Assembly: GCA_027858965.1 (NCBI GenBank)
Contig: JAQIBS010000159.1
Coordinates: forward strand, 1 to 38,202
DNA: 38,202 nt
DNA from: Kiritimatiellia bacterium
Lineage (GTDB): Bacteria; Verrucomicrobiota; Kiritimatiellia; RFP12; UBA1067
Reading direction: 5' to 3'
Shown here: piece after piece, positions 32,498 to 38,202 of the stretch
How positions within the stretch are numbered: the first letter of the stretch is position 1
How the letters are laid out: every line of letters starts with the position of its first letter
The notes under the pieces: model-generated
What the model saw: the letters and a program-made list of their open reading frames with translations, nothing else
Told to the model about the DNA's origin: nothing
Databases searched by the model: none
Position numbers and translations under genes: made by a program

Positions 32498-34174
32498 TCA
32501 CAATTTTGGAACAAGAACTTTCACAGAGGTTAATAGAAGCTTAGTACCCACTGAATCAAGCACCGGCTGTGAAGGATCTTGGATCGCTGTTTCATCCGAC
32601 AATAAATAGGGCGAGACAAAATACTCAGGCAAAAATATATATTGCACCGCACCATCGCTGTTTTTACAGGCAGCTGCCACCGTCATCACACTCTGATCCA
32701 CAGTCATCTCCGCCAAGGGAACTATATTATCATCCCCACCCTTAATATAGTAATTGCAAACCGGTTTCTGCCATCCCGCTTTGGTATTAGGATTGTGTGT
32801 AAATTTATATGCCTTTCCGCCAAGCGCTTTTTTAAAGTCTGAGCGGAATACAATAGTTGCCTTTTTCAGAGTTAGGGAATCCTTACCGTATTTATCCGAG
32901 ACCGGCATCAGGCTGCTGTCAGCCCGAAGCATACTCTTTGAGAGCTCTCCCAGCTGATTCGCATGGCCACCACCGATCCAAAGAAGTTTTCCTCCGCTCT
33001 GTATGTATCCAGCAAGTTTCGCTTTAACCTCTTTTGAAACATGAAAATTGCCGGCAGATATTATCAGCAGAGGCATTTTTTTGGGAGAGGCAAATCCTTT
33101 TTTTCCCACATCCCTTATATCCACCAGACGACATGTTTTGCCATGATTGCGTACGGTACGCACAATAGAGGCGGTGATCAACTTGGAAGAGAACCCGAGC
33201 TTCGCTTTGTTCATGGAAACTGAAGGTTCTACCAGGGCACCGATAAAAGGTGTCTTCTCTATTGTTGTATCGATCAGCTTTGTGAAAAGAGAGTCCTGCC
33301 GCAGTGCCCGCTTACGACCAAACTCCGCCATTGCCAACTTGTACTCTTTTTTCACCGCATCATTCAACTCTGGAACCTTATTCTGTTCTGCAAATTCCCA
33401 GGCTGTCAGAATAATGTTAAGAGATTCCTGAATGCCCTGAACCCCCAGTTCCGCCATAGCCTTGATACTCTCCCGACGCACAGCATCCGTTGCGCCTCTC
33501 GCGTAAGATGCGGCAATGCGGCTGCCACGTTGCGTCATATAGGCATTCCCCTCAATCCCACACATCATTACTTTCAGCAAGGCCGGTTGGGGCGCATCGG
33601 TAAAAGGCACAATCTTAACCCCTTTGAGAAGCTCCTGAATAACGGCATCACCCTCCTTTGTTTTGGCTATATCTGCAAAATCAACCCCGATACCAGAGCC
33701 CATATCCATACCATACGCTTTGAATCCGTAGGTCATAATATGAATCAGCGGATCATGATTACAGGCCTGTTCATCAGCAACCGTATGCATCAGGGTGGAC
33801 ATCCAGAACGCAGCCCGTTCCGAATCCTTTGCCTGAAAGGCCTTAATCAGCAGAATAAAGTTAACGGCATGTCCCTTATGGCTATGTAATGAATAGGGCT
33901 GCTTCATATCCTGACTTTTCAGCACCTCCATATCTTCCGCACAGATGGTCACATGCTTCAAATCTTTCCATAGGGTAAAATCATCGGGAGCATGAGACCA
34001 CTTCACAAACTTCTCTGCATTTTCTTCCCCTAGAAAAGATTTTATCTCCGGCGGCATGATTGTCAAGGCCAACCGATTCACATAATTATGACCGCCGCCC
34101 CAGGCAAATAATTCCATCGGTGTTACAGCAGCAATAAATAGAGATGCCGCCATTATAAGTAATCTGTTTTTCAT
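32498..34174 (-). CDS. Zinc-phospholipase-C/S1-nuclease-like secreted protein
   Basis: A 558-residue secreted protein. The signal peptide ends ELFA, leaving Trp25 as the probable mature N terminus (WGGGHNYVN). A free N-terminal Trp that binds zinc is the mark of zinc-dependent phospholipase C and P1 nuclease. Further possible ligands are in WSHAPDDF, LHSHKGHAVNF and LMHTVADEQACNHDP. After about residue 290 comes an unrelated domain: LLIISAGNFHVSKEVKAKLA, YIQSGGKLLWIGGG, resembling a Rossmann/glutaminase-like flavodoxin fold. The enzyme specificity is open (phospholipase, nuclease, or none). It starts inside the stop of a 52-residue stub gene (ATGA). Confidence 0.72.
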   Translation of the reverse strand: MKNRLLIMAASLFIAAVTPMELFAWGGGHNYVNRLALTIMPPEIKSFLGEENAEKFVKWSHAPDDFTLWKDLKHVTICAEDMEVLKSQDMKQPYSLHSHKGHAVNFILLIKAFQAKDSERAAFWMSTLMHTVADEQACNHDPLIHIMTYGFKAYGMDMGSGIGVDFADIAKTKEGDAVIQELLKGVKIVPFTDAPQPALLKVMMCGIEGNAYMTQRGSRIAASYARGATDAVRRESIKAMAELGVQGIQESLNIILTAWEFAEQNKVPELNDAVKKEYKLAMAEFGRKRALRQDSLFTKLIDTTIEKTPFIGALVEPSVSMNKAKLGFSSKLITASIVRTVRNHGKTCRLVDIRDVGKKGFASPKKMPLLIISAGNFHVSKEVKAKLAGYIQSGGKLLWIGGGHANQLGELSKSMLRADSSLMPVSDKYGKDSLTLKKATIVFRSDFKKALGGKAYKFTHNPNTKAGWQKPVCNYYIKGGDDNIVPLAEMTVDQSVMTVAAACKNSDGAVQYIFLPEYFVSPYLLSDETAIQDPSQPVLDSVGTKLLLTSVKVLVPKL

Positions 34175-34329
34175 TTAATCCCCCTTGTAACATTGGCGGT
34201 GCCGCTGTTAACCAGAGTTGACACACCATTAGTGTCGTTGAAATCCATATGTACAATCAGATCAGCAGATGCCGCTGACACAATAACTACAACAGCAGAA
34301 AGAATAAAATACAACCTGAAACTTTGCAT
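34171..34329 (-). CDS. Short secreted LamG stub, coupled to the next gene
   Basis: A 52-residue frame with a signal peptide (MQSFRLYFILSAVVVIVSAA) followed by SADLIVHMDFNDTNGVS and TLVNSGTANVTRG, the opening of a LamG-type domain, then a stop. GGGAGG precedes the ATG, so it is translated. Its TGA overlaps the ATG of the zinc-PLC-like gene, and that gene's GGGGG ribosome site lies inside its last codons. It is either a gene cut short by deletion or a working secreted leader. The start is chosen by ribosome site and signal peptide. Confidence 0.6.
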   Translation of the reverse strand: MQSFRLYFILSAVVVIVSAASADLIVHMDFNDTNGVSTLVNSGTANVTRGIK

Positions 34330-34411
34330 AATTACCTCCCTATGAAATATTACATGAAACATTACAAAACTATTATTAATGTAGCAGAGAGTGTAAAGTC
34401 TGTCTGAATTG

Positions 34412-34447
34412 CAAAAAAACTGCCGCATGAAATTGCGGCAGTTTTTT
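34412..34447 (-). terminator. Rho-independent terminator of gdhA
   Basis: A perfect stem ACTGCCGCA / TGCGGCAGT with a 6-base loop, flanked by A and T runs on both sides (34412-34418, 34443-34447). It lies just past the gdhA stop on the minus strand and could act in both directions. Confidence 0.9.
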
Positions 34448-34470
34448 CAGAATCTTGTTAAGGCTAAAAC

Positions 34471-35823
<1,353 letters not shown>

Positions 35824-35862
35824 TTAGATTTGAATTGCTTACATTTTTGTTGCTTTCCATAC

Positions 35863-35881
35863 ACACAAAACAAATTTGTGT
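35863..35881. promoter_or_regulatory. Palindrome in the gdhA leader
   Basis: ACACAAA-ACAAA-TTTGTGT, perfect 7-bp arms, about 52-70 bp before the gdhA ATG. It could be an operator; no regulator can be named. No strong -10/-35 pair was found beside it. The rest of 35812-36120 is AT-rich leader with no gene. Confidence 0.3.
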
Positions 35882-36120
35882 AAATTCCCTTTATTGAATC
35901 AAAACTGTAAAAAATTACAAGAAGTTTCTTAATAAATTCCCTGTCGCGTCATTTTACTTCCAAAAATGTAACTTTTTGCTTAAACTGAGCTTGATATGCA
36001 GACGATAAATAACCTTCAGCCTTAGGCCCTTCCACGAAGGACAAGACAAATAAATTATCCACAGCATAACGCTTAACTCACGTTCTTCCTTTAGTGGGGA
36101 ACGAGCAATTGGGCAGACAA

Positions 36121-36156
36121 AAAAAAGAGACGGGGTAAAAAACCCGTCTCTTTTTT
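36121..36156 (-). terminator. Rho-independent terminator of the sodium symporter gene
   Basis: Perfect stem AAAAAAGAGACGGG / CCCGTCTCTTTTTT with an 8-base loop, 20 bp past the symporter stop on the minus strand. The A and T runs on both sides would let it work in either direction. Confidence 0.92.
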
Positions 36157-36175
36157 AATATAAGAAAACCAACTC

Positions 36176-37981
36176 TTACCAGAAGATAACATAGAGCGCC
36201 ACAGTCAGTGCGCAAACTCCAACGCCACACCACAAAGCAATTTTTGAGGTAGACAGATCCATGGTTGTTTTAGTTTCAAACACCACTTTATCCTGTTTGC
36301 AGATCAACCCATACACAGTCATGATGGCGAGTACTGCGATAAGTGAATAGGACATGCTGTAAAGAAAGTGCATATCCGGTAACAACCAGAGCGTAAGAAT
36401 TCCATAAATTATCGGATTTGCAATAAGACCAATAACACCGGCCCACTGTCCTGATGTCCGATTAATCAAGCCGTAAATGAATACAGCAAGAATACCGGTA
36501 GAAACAAATCCCTGGAATTTCTGAATAAATTCAAAAACACTCTTATTGTTGACCAGCATGGGAGCAACGATACACCCAATCACAACAAAGACCCCGATAA
36601 AAACACGTCCCATCGTAACAAGCTTAAACTGAGTTGCCTTACGATCCACATAGCGCTGGTAGACATCCATAGTCAACAGCGTGGAGGCCGCATTAAGAAC
36701 CGCTGCAAGCGAAGATACAATCGCACCCAAGAGAGCTGCTATCACAAAACCGAGGATACCCTTATTACGGGGAATAAGCCGCGTTATCAACAGCCCCAAG
36801 GCTGAGTCATATTTATACGATTTAAGCACAACTGTTTTAACAGGTTTCTCGCCTGCACGTGCTGTAACCACTTTATTGAAAGTGGTAATTTCTCCAGCCT
36901 TCACAGGGTTGGCCACCGCCCACTTCTCATCCATTTCAAAAACTGTATCAGAGGAATTCGCGGTTACAGCCTGCTCATAAGCGGCCAAATGATCTCCTGC
37001 ATTTTTTTCCATATCCTTGCTGTACAAATTGAATGCAATAATACCGGGAATAACAATAACAAAAGGGATAATAAGCTTAAGAGCTCCTGCAAGAACAAGT
37101 CCTTTCTGGCCCTCTGCCAGAGATGCTGATCCTAGAATACGCTGGGTTATATACTGATTCAAACCCCAGTAGTAAAAGTTAGGAATCCAGATGCCGAGAA
37201 GCAGAATCGGCCAGGGCATAGCCGGATTGCTACCCATATGCATCGCCTTTTCATTAAGTGTGCTGAATTTGGCCATCACCCCCGCACCCTGTTCCACTGT
37301 GGCAGCGGCACCGGTTGAAGCAACCAGATCCGCAACATTTGTTCCGCCAAGAGCTTTGAATGCAAAATATGTTATCACTCCGCCACCGATAATAAGCGCA
37401 GAGCCCTGCAGCAAGTCAGCCCAGGCGCAGGCTTTCAAACCACCTACAGCCACATATATAGCCGCCATAGCACCTAGCGCCCAGCAGCAACCAGCCAGGG
37501 ACAAATGCACATCATAAGAGAACATTAACTCCTTCAATGTGAGAGCACCGGCATAAATCACACCAATCAGACTGACGCCAATAAGGATCAACATCATAGA
37601 AAGAGTCATGAACAAGCGAGCCCAGTGGTTATAGCGAACCTCAAGAAACTCAGGTATTGTGGTAATTCCCGATCTGAGGAAATAGGGAAGCAAAACAAAA
37701 GCCACCACAACCAAAGATATTGCGGCTATCCACTCCCAACTTGAAACAGACAATCCTTCAAACCCGGCTCCTTGTCCCGACATTCCTACAAACTGCTCTG
37801 CCGAAATATTCGCAGCAATCAGTGAAAATCCGATCAGCCACCACGTCAATCCACGGCCCGCCAGAAAATAATCTGCCGCACCTGATTCGCCATGTGTGTC
37901 TTCACCCTTCGACTTCCATAAACCAACAAACAATACAGCTGCCACAAAAGCAACAAATACAATAATGTCGACTATTCCCAT
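36176..37981 (-). CDS. Sodium/solute symporter (SSS family, SGLT-like)
   Basis: A 601-residue inner-membrane protein with about 14 hydrophobic segments. Features of the SSS family are YFLAGRGLTWWLIGFSLIAA (the first sodium-site region), SAEQFVGMSGQGAGFEG, RYNHWARLFMT, WADLLQGSALIIGGG, and YYWGLNQYITQRILGS, which is characteristic of sodium/sugar cotransporters (vSGLT type). LGAIVSSLAAVLNAASTLLT carries the serine-rich sodium-site helix. A hydrophilic loop of about 60 residues in the middle (YSKDMEKNAGDHLAAYEQAV and after) is larger than usual for the family. The substrate is likely a sugar or related compound. Its own terminator follows. Confidence 0.93.
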   Translation of the reverse strand: MGIVDIIVFVAFVAAVLFVGLWKSKGEDTHGESGAADYFLAGRGLTWWLIGFSLIAANISAEQFVGMSGQGAGFEGLSVSSWEWIAAISLVVVAFVLLPYFLRSGITTIPEFLEVRYNHWARLFMTLSMMLILIGVSLIGVIYAGALTLKELMFSYDVHLSLAGCCWALGAMAAIYVAVGGLKACAWADLLQGSALIIGGGVITYFAFKALGGTNVADLVASTGAAATVEQGAGVMAKFSTLNEKAMHMGSNPAMPWPILLLGIWIPNFYYWGLNQYITQRILGSASLAEGQKGLVLAGALKLIIPFVIVIPGIIAFNLYSKDMEKNAGDHLAAYEQAVTANSSDTVFEMDEKWAVANPVKAGEITTFNKVVTARAGEKPVKTVVLKSYKYDSALGLLITRLIPRNKGILGFVIAALLGAIVSSLAAVLNAASTLLTMDVYQRYVDRKATQFKLVTMGRVFIGVFVVIGCIVAPMLVNNKSVFEFIQKFQGFVSTGILAVFIYGLINRTSGQWAGVIGLIANPIIYGILTLWLLPDMHFLYSMSYSLIAVLAIMTVYGLICKQDKVVFETKTTMDLSTSKIALWCGVGVCALTVALYVIFW

Positions 37982-38202
37982 TACTCTCTCCTTATTTTTT
38001 TGTTAACAAATCTAAACAATATACAATACTCAACACAAAATTTCCAAATTCCAAATGCCGGCTTCGCAAGAAAGGTCGTTTAAAAACCTAATGCAGCGGA
38101 GCCGCAACCAAACTTAACCCTTGTGATATGCGAATATTTTCTCCTTCATTGAACAGTTGTGTAATAAGCATCACTGCATTAGTCAACAACGCTTCGCGTT
38201 GC

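Noticed and set aside
38090..38202. Possible gene or RNA at the right edge
   Set aside because: Only GC-rich palindromic text (AACGCTTCGCGTT) and the GAGCCGCAACCAAA scrap are seen, too little to call.

Overview
The window looks like a chromosomal segment from a Gram-negative member of the PVC group, most likely Kiritimatiellota or Lentisphaerota. The main pointers are a 1384-residue secreted protein with autotransporter-type beta-strand repeats and three LamG-like modules, a secreted CE12-type esterase, a Tat-signal phosphoesterase, and many palindromic and dispersed intergenic repeats beside decayed REP-associated (RAYT) transposase sequence. This is inference from gene style; no rRNA or other phylogenetic marker settles it.

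Positions 1-17000 are accessory and scarred. From the left: remnants of an MscS-like channel and a RAYT transposase; two toxin-antitoxin modules (RelE/HigB-like with an Xre antitoxin, and MntA/HepT) on either side of a small MITE-like element with perfect terminal inverted repeats and a 7-bp target duplication; an IS4-family transposase; then a compact four-gene phosphonate cluster (4673-9494). That cluster holds PEP mutase fused to a nucleotidyltransferase-like domain, phosphonopyruvate decarboxylase, 2-aminoethylphosphonate transaminase and a SAM methyltransferase. The first three genes overlap end to start and together can make 2-aminoethylphosphonate (AEP) from phosphoenolpyruvate. After it come a frameshifted putative molybdenum-carrier pseudogene, a four-helix-bundle gene, an HTH-ImmA/IrrE peptidase next to a PIN-like protein, a HEPN-like protein and a DUF2971 protein. 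Six copies of a dispersed repeat of about 0.2-0.4 kb lie between these genes.

A tmRNA gene (17025-17380, minus strand, tag ANNSYAMAA) marks the change to a calmer region: a REP-like palindrome array, an OFA-type MFS transporter, a membrane-anchored alpha/beta hydrolase, a sirtuin and a frameshifted VF530-type remnant. Then comes a two-gene ATPase module (21676-25209) behind a promoter with palindromes on both sides. Its first ATPase appears to have lost its Walker A segment in frame; the second is an intact ATPase with winged-helix and TPR regions.

From 25200 to the end nearly everything is on the minus strand: a truncated DUF2971-like fragment, a rhamnogalacturonan-acetylesterase-like SGNH hydrolase, a metallophosphoesterase, the giant LamG protein, a zinc-phospholipase-C-like protein preceded by a 52-residue LamG stub, gdhA with a clear terminator, and a sodium/solute symporter with a clear terminator. 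This part reads as housekeeping plus secreted carbohydrate-related functions. The observations most worth following are the phosphonate cluster with its altered nucleotidyltransferase domain, the ATPase pair with the missing P-loop, and the repeat families.
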